Shown: positions 1 through 5,129 of the stretch, in pieces
Position numbering within the stretch: position 1 is the first letter of the stretch
Layout of the letters: every line of letters begins with the position of its first letter
Source: Planctomycetota bacterium
Lineage (GTDB): Bacteria; Planctomycetota; Phycisphaerae; UBA1845
Length of the DNA stretch: 7,484 nucleotides
Direction: 5' to 3'
NCBI GenBank assembly: GCA_022566435.1
Contig: JADFIX010000155.1
Location: 1 to 7,484, forward strand
The notes under the pieces: generated by a model
The model's database searches: none
Seen by the model: only the letters and a program-made list of their open reading frames with translations
Told to the model about the DNA's origin: nothing
Made by a program: the position numbers and the translations under genes

Positions 1-141
1 TCTGGCGTTCGAAGCAATCGAATTGTTACAGCGAATTTCCAAATTTCGATGGAATCCGTGACACGACAGTTCGTGCGGTTGTTCCTCGTACTGCCGAACG
101 TGGCCTTCTTTGATTGGCGTTCGGGAAGCCTGAAGCGCAAG

Positions 142-183
142 AGCGCAAGCGAAGGAACCTAGTGTGATTCTTTCGCTTGCGCT
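142..183. repeat. 16-bp hairpin (inverted repeat), 10-nt loop
   Basis: Bases 142-157 pair with 168-183 over 16 positions, all Watson-Crick except one G-T pair, around a 10-nt loop. The core arms are GCGCAAGCGAA and TTCGCTTGCGC. No T-tract follows on either strand, so it is not a classic intrinsic terminator. It resembles the palindromic intergenic repeats common in planctomycete genomes (inference from memory). It could act as an RNA stem or protect a transcript end. Confidence 0.75.
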
Positions 184-190
184 TCATGCG

Positions 191-255
191 CCCCGGTGCC
201 TGCGAAACCAGCAACGACAAACTGATTCTACATAAGGACGCGGTCGCCACCAAAG
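191..255 (+). repeat. dispersed repeat, copy A
   Basis: This 65-bp segment aligns without gaps to 4916-4980 with 55 identical bases by hand count. After a 2-base gap both copies continue with TGCGTGCG, then diverge. In the frame that is open in both copies most differences change the amino acid, so coding conservation is unlikely. It looks like a non-coding repeat or the decayed remains of an element. The copies are in the same orientation about 4.7 kb apart. Confidence 0.7.
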
Positions 256-256
256 A

Positions 257-340
257 TTGCGTGCGGTGGACGAAGTCAAATGGCTAGCGTGGCTGTTCCT
301 CGGCTGGACGTTCTGGCTGGCTAGCGGTCACGCACCGCAA
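257..340 (+). ncRNA. candidate structured RNA upstream of the IS110 transposase
   Basis: Bases 257-269 can pair with 328-340 in 12 base pairs (one G-T) with one bulged base on each side (G266, C335). Nested inside, GCTAGC at 283-288 pairs with GCTAGC at 320-325. IS110-group elements are known to encode a bridge RNA in the non-coding DNA upstream of the transposase, so the position fits. The element's left end is not determined here and no loop can be matched to donor or target DNA, so this is only a candidate. Confidence 0.25.
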
Positions 341-435
341 CCGCCTGACCCCCTGGTATGTCCCCGAAACTCTTGAAAACAAGTGAGAGGACCATCCGAG
401 TGCTTCTATTGGAGGAATTTGCCCAACCTTCAATT

Positions 436-440
436 AGGAG
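436..440 (+). promoter_or_regulatory. ribosome binding site of the IS110 transposase
   Basis: AGGAG lies 8 nt before the ATG at 449. It decides the start over an upstream in-frame codon at 383 that would add 22 residues with no family resemblance. Confidence 0.7.
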
Positions 441-448
441 ACTCTCGC

Positions 449-2020
449 ATGGTTACGAAATCCAAAAAACGGAAATCCACGGGCTCAAAAAGAAGATTCA
501 TTGGCAAGCCGGCGGGCCAGATCCAGGAGCGCGTACAGGCCGTGGGGCCGGAGCACTTTGGCATCGTCGCGGTCGACTGCGCGAAACGCCGGTCCAAATG
601 GATGCTCTGCAACTTCTATGGAAAAGTCAATATCGAACCTACTGCGGTGGAGCATACCAACGGCGGATTGCGAACGATGACACAGCATGTCGCGGACACC
701 TGCCAGACCGAAGGATTGACCGACACCATCGTCGCCGTCGAGATGACCGGCATCTATCACAAGCCGGTACAAAAAGCGTTCCGCAAAGCAAAGTTCGATA
801 CGCGAATCGTTCATCCGTTCGCGTCGAATCATTACCGCCAGCCGCTGCATCCTGATGCGAAGACCGATGACAACGATCTGGAAGCGATCTTCCATGCGGC
901 CGTCAAAGGTTACGGCCTGGCCACGTTTCCGGTCGGCGAGGTTTATCAGTCGCTGCAAGCCGTCTCGCGTCACCGGCACAACCTCGTCAAGCAACGCGCG
1001 CGGCTGATGGTTCAGATCCGTCGACTGCTGCATCAAACGATGCCTGGCTTCGCCGATCTGTGGGAAGACGCCAAACTGTTCCACAAATCGATCGCGTTAC
1101 CGGCAGCCTTGAAGTTCTCTTCGGCCGACGCGATTCGCAAGTCAGGTGTTGATGGAATTGCGGCTCATCTGCGCAAGACGAAAGTTCGTTTTCAAACGCG
1201 CACGATCGAACGGATTGTCGCTTGGGCCGGCACCGCCGCCGAGCCGTCAGAACTCGCGGCGATGCGCACGCGGCAGTGGCGACAACTCAACGACGTCCGT
1301 CAGTTGCTCGCCACCCAGATAAGCGAAGCAGAGCAGGAAATGGCAGGTTTTCTCGTGAAAACGCCGTATGTCTTGCTGCTCAGCGTGACCGGCATCAACG
1401 TCGTCAGCGCCGCGCGGCTGGCCGGGGAAGCCGGACCAATCGAGTATTACGCTTCGGCCCGCGCGATCAACGGCCGCGCGGGTCTGTACCCGTCGCGGTA
1501 CCAAAGCGACGAGGTCGATCATGCCGACGGCTCACTCGTCCGGCAATGCAACCGCAAGCTACGCGGAGCGGCGATGCTGGTGGCCGAAAATCTGATCAAG
1601 TGTCATTCCTACTATCGCGGCTTGTCGGCGCTGTGGATGCGGCAGAAGATCGATCCGCGCGACCGCCGCTGCCGCATCGCCAACCGTGCGATGCGGATGG
1701 TCTATCAATTGGTCGGCGGCCGACAAGTGTGGCGCGGCAAAGGCGTCGACCGCGAATACTTGCTGGCCAAGTTGCAGGAGTTCCATCGCGTTCACAAAAC
1801 GCCGGTCGAGCAATCGGTTCGCGACATGAACGAGGCGTTTGCTTGGCTGCCCCAATCGGCTTACGCCGCTGAAGCGAAACCGTTGGCGGAACTGGCCCGC
1901 AAGAAACATCGCGGCCCCAAACGAATTGGTGATTTATTGGTCCCGTTGCTCATTCGACTTGGAGTTCCTATCGAAGAAGATGTAGAATCCAATATGTCCG
2001 AAGCTCGGAGTTCTGACTGA
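449..2020 (+). CDS. IS110-family transposase (DEDD recombinase), apparently intact
   Basis: This 523-residue protein is a recombinase of the IS110 family, which moves its element through a circular intermediate guided by a structured RNA. The N-terminal RuvC-like DEDD domain covers about residues 36-190. D43 lies in GIVAVDCAKRRSKW, E98 in VAVEMTG, and D140 and D143 in AKTDDND. The C-terminal Transposase_20 domain (about 305-400) carries LLLSVTGINVVSAARLAGE and GRAGLYPSRYQSDE, with S353 as the likely catalytic serine. The basic N-terminus (KSKKRKSTGSKRR) and the long tail to residue 523 match a long IS110 subtype I recall from planctomycetes, so the length suggests a complete gene. The ATG at 449 follows AGGAG by 8 nt. 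No partner gene accompanies it. All key residues are present, in contrast to the broken transposases downstream. The family call is firm; activity is inference. Confidence 0.93.
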   Translation: MVTKSKKRKSTGSKRRFIGKPAGQIQERVQAVGPEHFGIVAVDCAKRRSKWMLCNFYGKVNIEPTAVEHTNGGLRTMTQHVADTCQTEGLTDTIVAVEMTGIYHKPVQKAFRKAKFDTRIVHPFASNHYRQPLHPDAKTDDNDLEAIFHAAVKGYGLATFPVGEVYQSLQAVSRHRHNLVKQRARLMVQIRRLLHQTMPGFADLWEDAKLFHKSIALPAALKFSSADAIRKSGVDGIAAHLRKTKVRFQTRTIERIVAWAGTAAEPSELAAMRTRQWRQLNDVRQLLATQISEAEQEMAGFLVKTPYVLLLSVTGINVVSAARLAGEAGPIEYYASARAINGRAGLYPSRYQSDEVDHADGSLVRQCNRKLRGAAMLVAENLIKCHSYYRGLSALWMRQKIDPRDRRCRIANRAMRMVYQLVGGRQVWRGKGVDREYLLAKLQEFHRVHKTPVEQSVRDMNEAFAWLPQSAYAAEAKPLAELARKKHRGPKRIGDLLVPLLIRLGVPIEEDVESNMSEARSSD

Positions 2021-2176
2021 CCCGTCGTGCCGCCAGGCACACTGGCAACATCGTCTTGACCCCGAGGGTATCGACCGAGCAACGCTCTGTTGAACAAGCC
2101 CGTCGAAAAAGCGTGATGCTCTGTCAGCGGTTCGAACGCCGGATGAGACAGTGTGGAGCCTTCGAGCTTCGGATAT
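1994..2176 (+). ncRNA. candidate structured RNA overlapping the 3' end of the IS110 transposase
   Basis: Bases 1994-2010 pair with 2160-2176 over 17 contiguous positions, 15 Watson-Crick and 2 G-T, closing a 149-nt interior. Small hairpins sit inside: GTGCC/GGCAC (2027-2031 with 2036-2040), with an alternative GCCAG/CTGGC (2032-2036 with 2042-2046); GAGC/GCTC (2077-2080 with 2084-2087); and CTGTC/GACAG (2121-2125 with 2147-2151). The left arm lies in the last codons of the transposase. Elements of the related IS1111 group encode their guide RNA downstream of the transposase, so size and place suit such an RNA. An ordinary inverted repeat or a 3'-end stability structure is possible. Confidence 0.35.
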
Positions 2177-2341
2177 CTACCAGGGTGGCGAGACCGAACC
2201 ACTTCTAGCTGACCGAGACGTGCCCGGCAGCGAGCTAGTCACTGGACAACGAGTGCCAAAAAATCTACCTTCGCGTAGTAGCGCTAAACGTACGCGCTCA
2301 CTTCAAAATGCAAATTCGGCCATGACAGTGCTTTGATTCCC
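2021..2341. other. gene-free stretch after the IS110 transposase
   Basis: I see no gene. The first half is the interior and right arm of the candidate RNA fold. Beyond it are small palindromes only: CTAGCT/AGCTAG (2205-2210 with 2233-2238), CTAC/GTAG around 2263-2280, and TAGCGCTA. The right end of the IS110 element probably lies here, but nothing marks it. Confidence 0.5.
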
Positions 2342-2372
2342 CTCAATCAAAGAGGCCTGACCCCTTTGATTC
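2342..2372 (-). repeat. REP-like palindromic repeat, unit 1 (inverted orientation)
   Basis: This 31-bp sequence recurs without a mismatch at 2797-2827. It is an imperfect palindrome: 2345-2355 pairs with 2361-2371 with one mismatch. Its core, AAAGAGGCCTGACCCCTTT, is the reverse complement of the core in the two 71-bp copies. The GGGGTCAGG core resembles repeats near REP-associated tyrosine transposases (IS200-like) in other bacteria. That link is from memory, and no such transposase lies in this window. Confidence 0.75.
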
Positions 2373-2406
2373 CTCTGACCCCTTTGATTCCTCCCTTTGA
2401 TTCCTC
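2358..2406 (+). repeat. short tandem repeat, 18-bp unit
   Basis: TGACCCCTTTGATTCCTC occurs twice back to back (2358-2375 and 2376-2393). A third, partial copy of its last 14 bases is at 2393-2406. The first unit starts inside the REP-like repeat, so the array looks like slippage from that repeat's edge. It ends about 6 bp before the IS701-like coding similarity starts. Confidence 0.8.
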
Positions 2407-2411
2407 CTCAT

Positions 2412-2612
2412 GTGTTGGTCAATACACGTTTGTATCTTCCCGAAGAGTGGACTCGCGATCGAGCACGCATGAAAGCTGCGGGAGTTCCCAAAGGAGTTCG
2501 TTTTCAAACTCGCCACGAACAGGCCTTGGAGATGCTTGATGAACAAGGCCACTTGCTGCCTCATGTCTGGGTCACAGGCGATGACGAAATGGGCAGAACG
2601 ACCCATTTTCGG
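2412..2612 (+). pseudogene. internal fragment of an IS701-like DDE transposase
   Basis: About 67 codons read VNTRLYLPEEWTRDRARMKA, then VRFQTRHEQALEMLDE, then HVWVTGDDEMGRTTHFR. This matches the middle of IS701-family (IS4-supergroup, DDE_5-type) transposases, including the region of the second catalytic aspartate in GDDEMGR. Full-length members are several hundred residues, so both ends are missing, including the first acidic residue and the C-terminal part. The open frame starts at a TTG (2397) inside a short repeat and continues past 2612 only into repeat DNA, so no functional protein is expected. Similarity runs from the end of the short tandem array to the start of the 71-bp repeat, as if the repeats had replaced both flanks. 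The family call is from recognised sequence, not a search. Confidence 0.75.
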
Positions 2613-2682
2613 AGTCAAAGGGGTCAGGCCTCTTTAGACAATCATTGCATTTCGGTGCATTGCTGTTTTGCGTTTCACGGAG
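2612..2682 (+). repeat. 71-bp direct repeat, copy 1, with REP-like core
   Basis: Identical over all 71 bases to 2698-2768. It begins with GAGTCAAAGGGGTCAGGCC, holding the REP-like core in forward orientation. A unique-looking stretch with two TGCAT motifs follows, and it ends TTTCACGGAG. Its first base coincides with the end of the IS701-like similarity. Confidence 0.9.
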
Positions 2683-2706
2683 GAAGAGTCAAAGGAAGAG
2701 TCAAAG
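2683..2706 (+). repeat. two tandem 12-mers joining the 71-bp repeats
   Basis: GAAGAGTCAAAG occurs twice in a row (2683-2694, 2695-2706). The second copy runs into the second 71-bp repeat. This suggests local slippage or repeated insertion at GAGTCAAAG. Confidence 0.8.
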
Positions 2707-2768
2707 GGGTCAGGCCTCTTTAGACAATCATTGCATTTCGGTGCATTGCTGTTTTGCGTTTCACGGAG
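2698..2768 (+). repeat. 71-bp direct repeat, copy 2, with REP-like core
   Basis: Perfect second copy of 2612-2682, separated from it by 15 bp. No mismatch in 71 bp points to a recent duplication or ongoing gene conversion, while the transposase pieces on both sides are old and truncated. Confidence 0.9.
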
Positions 2769-2796
2769 CGAAGCTATGCCTAAACCCCAGAGCCGA

Positions 2797-2827
2797 CTCA
2801 ATCAAAGAGGCCTGACCCCTTTGATTC
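2797..2827 (-). repeat. REP-like palindromic repeat, unit 4 (inverted orientation)
   Basis: Identical over 31 bases to 2342-2372. With the two forward cores in the 71-bp copies, the cluster reads inverted, forward, forward, inverted. Its last base directly precedes the first codons that resemble an IS1380 transposase. Confidence 0.8.
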
Positions 2828-3325
2828 ACTCGAGCCGTGGTAACCAATCGTCCAGGTGCCCGCACGTTGCCGCAAGGTGCCTATGACGAATACACCGAGC
2901 GCGGCGAAAGCGAGAACCGCAACAAGGAACTGAAATGTGAGCTGTGTGCGGACCGGCTGAGCGATCATCGCTACATGGCAAATTGCTTCCGCATGTTTCT
3001 TCACTGTCTGGCCAACAACATGTTGGTGTCGCTACGACAGACGATCGCCGATCCACCCGCAGAAGAAGACTCCAACAACTATCTCGATCAAGATGCCGTT
3101 CCCGTTGAAGCACACACTGGACGTGCGCGCCGTCGACACTTCAACCGTCGTCGCGAAGCAAACCCGCTTGGTGAAGGGCACGCTTCTACATGGCGGATGC
3201 GGCTCATCAAAGTTGCCGCACGAATCAAGGTGACGTCGCGTTGCGTCCGCGTATTTCTCTCCGGATCGTGGCCGTTCCTCGACCACTTTCGCGACGTCGG
3301 CCGAGCGTTACTAAGGGGCTCGTAG
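2828..3325 (+). pseudogene. C-terminal fragment of an IS1380-family transposase
   Basis: The frame reads TRAVVTNRPGARTLPQGAYD and then EYTERGESENRNKELK. That gives the Y-(2)-R-(3)-E-(6)-K signature around the third catalytic acid of IS4/IS1380-type DDE transposases, with the glutamate codon at 2912-2914. It continues with LSDHRYMANCFRMFLHCLAN and FNRRREANPLGEG, and ends normally at TAG 3323-3325. Family members are usually around 450 residues; only about 165 remain, and the N-terminal two-thirds with both catalytic aspartates is gone. A GTG at 2837 could be read as a start but is just an internal valine codon. Similarity starts immediately after the REP-like unit ending at 2827, so the truncation point is the repeat. 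It cannot catalyse transposition by itself. Confidence 0.88.
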
Positions 3326-3480
3326 CAATCTCTCCATCGCTCGTCTTCCCCGTCCCAACTCTTTCCACCACCTCTCCGACGCACCAATCCCTGGGGGAAA
3401 GGGGGACCTCTCCGCACCCATCATCCGGTCATCCTAAAAGCAACCGGAAGACTACCAGACCACGGCTAGGCTTGGCTCTC

Positions 3481-3497
3481 ATGAATAATCCGGGCTA
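3481..3497 (+). repeat. IS1380-like right terminal repeat
   Basis: ATGAATAATCCGGGCTA lies 155 bp past the transposase remnant's stop, about where an IS1380-type element would end. It matches 7065-7081 at 15 of 17 bases, and its complement starts TAGCCCGGAT. I recall ends of this type on planctomycete IS1380-like elements. The matching left end is absent here, in line with the 5' truncation. Confidence 0.45.
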
Positions 3498-3821
3498 TGC
3501 CGCTCCGGAGGCCGACGCACCGATCGCGCAAACCCCAAGTGTGAAAAGGGGTTACGGCAATCGCAATTGGCGATGGTGCTCTCAGTGGTGCTATCAAACT
3601 TGCCGGGATCTGCAACGACAGGGCGCGATTTGCAATGTGGCCTTCACGATCCAACGGACAATCGCTGATGCCCGAGCCAGTGCAATAGTGGTCGCTCACG
3701 ACGCTGCAAGCTGATCAAGATCGGTGCCAAGGTGGCAGCTTCTGAGCGCGAATTGGGATGCAAATCGACCACGCAAAATGGCTTTCACCCAACACGAACG
3801 CTATACTCACCCACATCGAGC

Positions 3822-3840
3822 CTGGCTGATTGTCAGCCGG
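3822..3840. repeat. short hairpin upstream of the SGNH gene
   Basis: GGCTGA (3824-3829) and TCAGCC (3833-3838) pair perfectly across a 3-nt loop, extended by one G-T and one C-G pair. There is no T-tract on either side, so a terminator role is not supported. Confidence 0.45.
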
Positions 3841-3938
3841 AACCAAATGGGAATTCTCGGTTAGAGTGATGTTCGCGATTTTCGTAGACAGAAGTGTGGC
3901 GCATCTGCGCGGCCGGTAACAAGCAAGTACCGGGGGTT

Positions 3939-3943
3939 GGAGG
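3939..3943 (+). promoter_or_regulatory. ribosome binding site of the SGNH gene
   Basis: GGAGG is 7 nt before the ATG at 3951. It favours that start over an in-frame GTG at 3894, and places the signal peptide at the N-terminus. Confidence 0.75.
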
Positions 3944-3950
3944 TGAGTCA

Positions 3951-4820
3951 ATGGCTGGATTCCTTTACCGATTTTCGATCGTTGGAATTCTTCTCGGGGT
4001 CCCGATAGCTGGGGTCGTACCCGCGCAGGAGGCGAGACCCTCCGAGGAGGTCTCGACATCCCCCTGCCGGCGCGTGGTCGTACTGGGCGCGAGCGTCTCG
4101 GCCGGTTTCGGCACGTCGCTTGAGGCGGACGGCACCCTGAGGCTGGCCGATGTGCTCGATCGGATGATCGCGGTTCGCCACGAGCGCGTCCGCGACGAGA
4201 GCACATCGCTCTTCTCCGTCAGCCCACGCTTTATCGGGGCGGCACAGGTCCGGCACGCACGGCGTCACCGGCCGTCGATGGTCATCGCGGTCGACTACCT
4301 CTTCTGGTACGCCTACGGGCGCAAGTGCGGCGGCGAGCAGGCGAGGCTCCGCGGCATCGAGCGGGGTCTTCGCAACCTGGACCGGTTCCGGTGTCCGGTC
4401 GTGGTGAGCCGGCTGCCCGACATGAGCGACGCGGTCGATCTCGGCCCGCGCTCCGTGCCCCGTTCCGGGACCCTCGAGCGGATCAACGACCGCATCCAGG
4501 AATGGTCCGAGGCCCGGCCGGACGTCGTCCTGGTCCCCCTCGATAGCTACGTTGCCGACCTGCGCGCGGGACGCGCGGTGACGGCAGGCGCCAGCACCTG
4601 GTCGAGCACGGCGGAACTGCTCCAGAGGGATCGGCTCCACGTCACCGTGCAGGGGCTGGCGGTCCTGGGCGCGATTGTCCTGGACAACATCGCCGAGCAG
4701 CGCCCCGACGTGGTCTACGAGGATCTGCGTCTCGAGCCTCGCGAGATCGCGGTCGAGATCCGCGGCCGGAGCCAGCCGAGCAGACAACGCCGTGGGTTGT
4801 TCGGCCGTCGCCGTCACTGA
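3951..4820 (+). CDS. secreted SGNH/GDSL-hydrolase-like protein
   Basis: This 289-residue protein begins with a signal peptide: a hydrophobic run at about residues 8-23 and likely cleavage after VPA at residue 25. VVVLGASVSAGFG (42-54) is the block I nucleophile elbow, with S48 as the likely catalytic serine; the usual GDS is GAS. DRLHVTVQG (227-235) is block V, with D227 and H230 in the DxxH arrangement. Block III should read GxND; the corresponding place seems to be VIAVDYLFWYAYG (111-123), without the asparagine. So it is a divergent family member, probably an esterase or acyl hydrolase outside the cytoplasm, substrate unknown. The C-terminus is very basic (QRRGLFGRRRH). GC content is much higher than in neighbours: 4321-4380 has 16 A/T of 60, against 30 of 60 at 5641-5700. 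That suggests transfer from a GC-rich source. It stands alone, with no co-directional partner. Confidence 0.72.
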   Translation: MAGFLYRFSIVGILLGVPIAGVVPAQEARPSEEVSTSPCRRVVVLGASVSAGFGTSLEADGTLRLADVLDRMIAVRHERVRDESTSLFSVSPRFIGAAQVRHARRHRPSMVIAVDYLFWYAYGRKCGGEQARLRGIERGLRNLDRFRCPVVVSRLPDMSDAVDLGPRSVPRSGTLERINDRIQEWSEARPDVVLVPLDSYVADLRAGRAVTAGASTWSSTAELLQRDRLHVTVQGLAVLGAIVLDNIAEQRPDVVYEDLRLEPREIAVEIRGRSQPSRQRRGLFGRRRH

Positions 4821-5129
4821 TGTGATTGAAATCCTTGTCCGTGAAGCCTTGGTTGGTTTTCACGTTCATGTAGGCGTACTCTTGAGCGATAGCGGCTTCC
4901 GGTCCCGCTCATTCACCCCGGTGCCTACAACACCTGCAACGACACGATGATTCTACATCAGGACGCGGTCGCGGCCAAAGTGCGTGCGCAAAGATCGTTG
5001 GGCGAGCAGAGTGGCGGTGGAAGTGATCGATGAAGATCCGAGTCACAGCGGCGGTTCGGCGGAAGCATGCAGCGGATTCGGGCGACGTTGGCGGAAGTGA
5101 TTTCGGTTCGCGTCGGGTTGATCACAGAA
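4821..5129. other. gene-free stretch with dispersed repeat copy B
   Basis: This separates two convergent genes. A weak hairpin (CGTGAA 4840-4845 with TTCACG 4859-4864) starts 20 bp after the SGNH stop without a T-tract, and the dispersed repeat lies at 4916-4980. The rest, up to the stop of the minus-strand gene, shows no recognisable gene or terminator. Confidence 0.5.
4916..4980 (+). repeat. dispersed repeat, copy B
   Basis: Same orientation as copy A at 191-255, 55 of 65 bases identical and no gap. Weaker similarity may extend to the left (CGCTCATTCA here against CGCTTCATGCG in copy A). The strong hairpin beside copy A is not preserved here. Confidence 0.7.

Larger units (their letters stand above)
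1..448. other. gene-free left flank of the IS110 transposase
   Basis: I recognise no gene here. Two forward frames are open from the window edge and stop early: one reads to a TGA at 59-61 (ending FRWNP), the other to a TAG at 160-162. Either could be the tail of a gene to the left, but neither resembles a family I know. The stretch holds a strong hairpin (142-183), a dispersed repeat (191-255), a foldable block (257-340), two 9-bp TGGCTAGCG copies (281-289, 318-326), and the ribosome binding site of the transposase (436-440). Confidence 0.5.
257..2176 (+). mobile_element. IS110-family insertion sequence, limits approximate
   Basis: The transposase and two foldable flanks suggest an element of roughly 1.9 kb. 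IS110 elements usually lack clear terminal inverted repeats and target duplications, so the ends cannot be placed from one copy. The limits given are the outer edges of the two candidate RNA folds. On the left, similarity between repeat copies A and B stops near 265, compatible with a junction around there. Confidence 0.35.
3326..3950. other. gene-free stretch between the IS1380 remnant and the SGNH gene
   Basis: The first 170 bp are probably the 3' non-coding end of the IS1380 remnant, closed by a terminal-repeat-like motif at 3481-3497. From there to 3950 frames are open in several directions, but no translation resembles a family I know. One hairpin lies at 3822-3840, and the ribosome binding site of the next gene is at 3939-3943. 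Promoter elements are not clear. Confidence 0.5.

Noticed and set aside
2..61. Possible C-terminal tail of a gene to the left (frame ending FRWNP)
   Set aside because: Only 19 codons are visible, a second frame is open to 162, and neither matches a family; the choice cannot be made from this window.
26..253. Minus-strand 75-codon frame over the hairpin and repeat copy A
   Set aside because: The corresponding frame in repeat copy B is broken by stops, so it is not conserved as coding sequence.
343..352. GCCTGACCCC upstream of the IS110 gene, matching the REP-like core
   Set aside because: Only 10 bases match and the palindromic context is missing; chance is plausible.
485..1084. Minus-strand 199-codon frame inside the IS110 gene
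   Set aside because: Shadow of the transposase coding strand with no family resemblance.
2342..2827. CRISPR array, because of several repeats in a row
   Set aside because: Repeats differ in length and orientation and the spacing is irregular (from 15 bp to over 200 bp); no cas gene is present.
3190..3714. 174-codon plus-strand frame overlapping the IS1380 remnant's end
   Set aside because: Its first part is the transposase read out of frame and the rest has no recognisable motif or ribosome binding site.
3948..4817. 289-codon minus-strand frame opposite the SGNH gene
   Set aside because: Long open antisense frames are expected in GC-rich genes; the plus strand has the signal peptide, SGNH blocks and ribosome binding site.
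4840..4864. Terminator for the SGNH gene
   Set aside because: The stem is only 6-7 bp with a loop of more than 10 nt and no T-tract follows.
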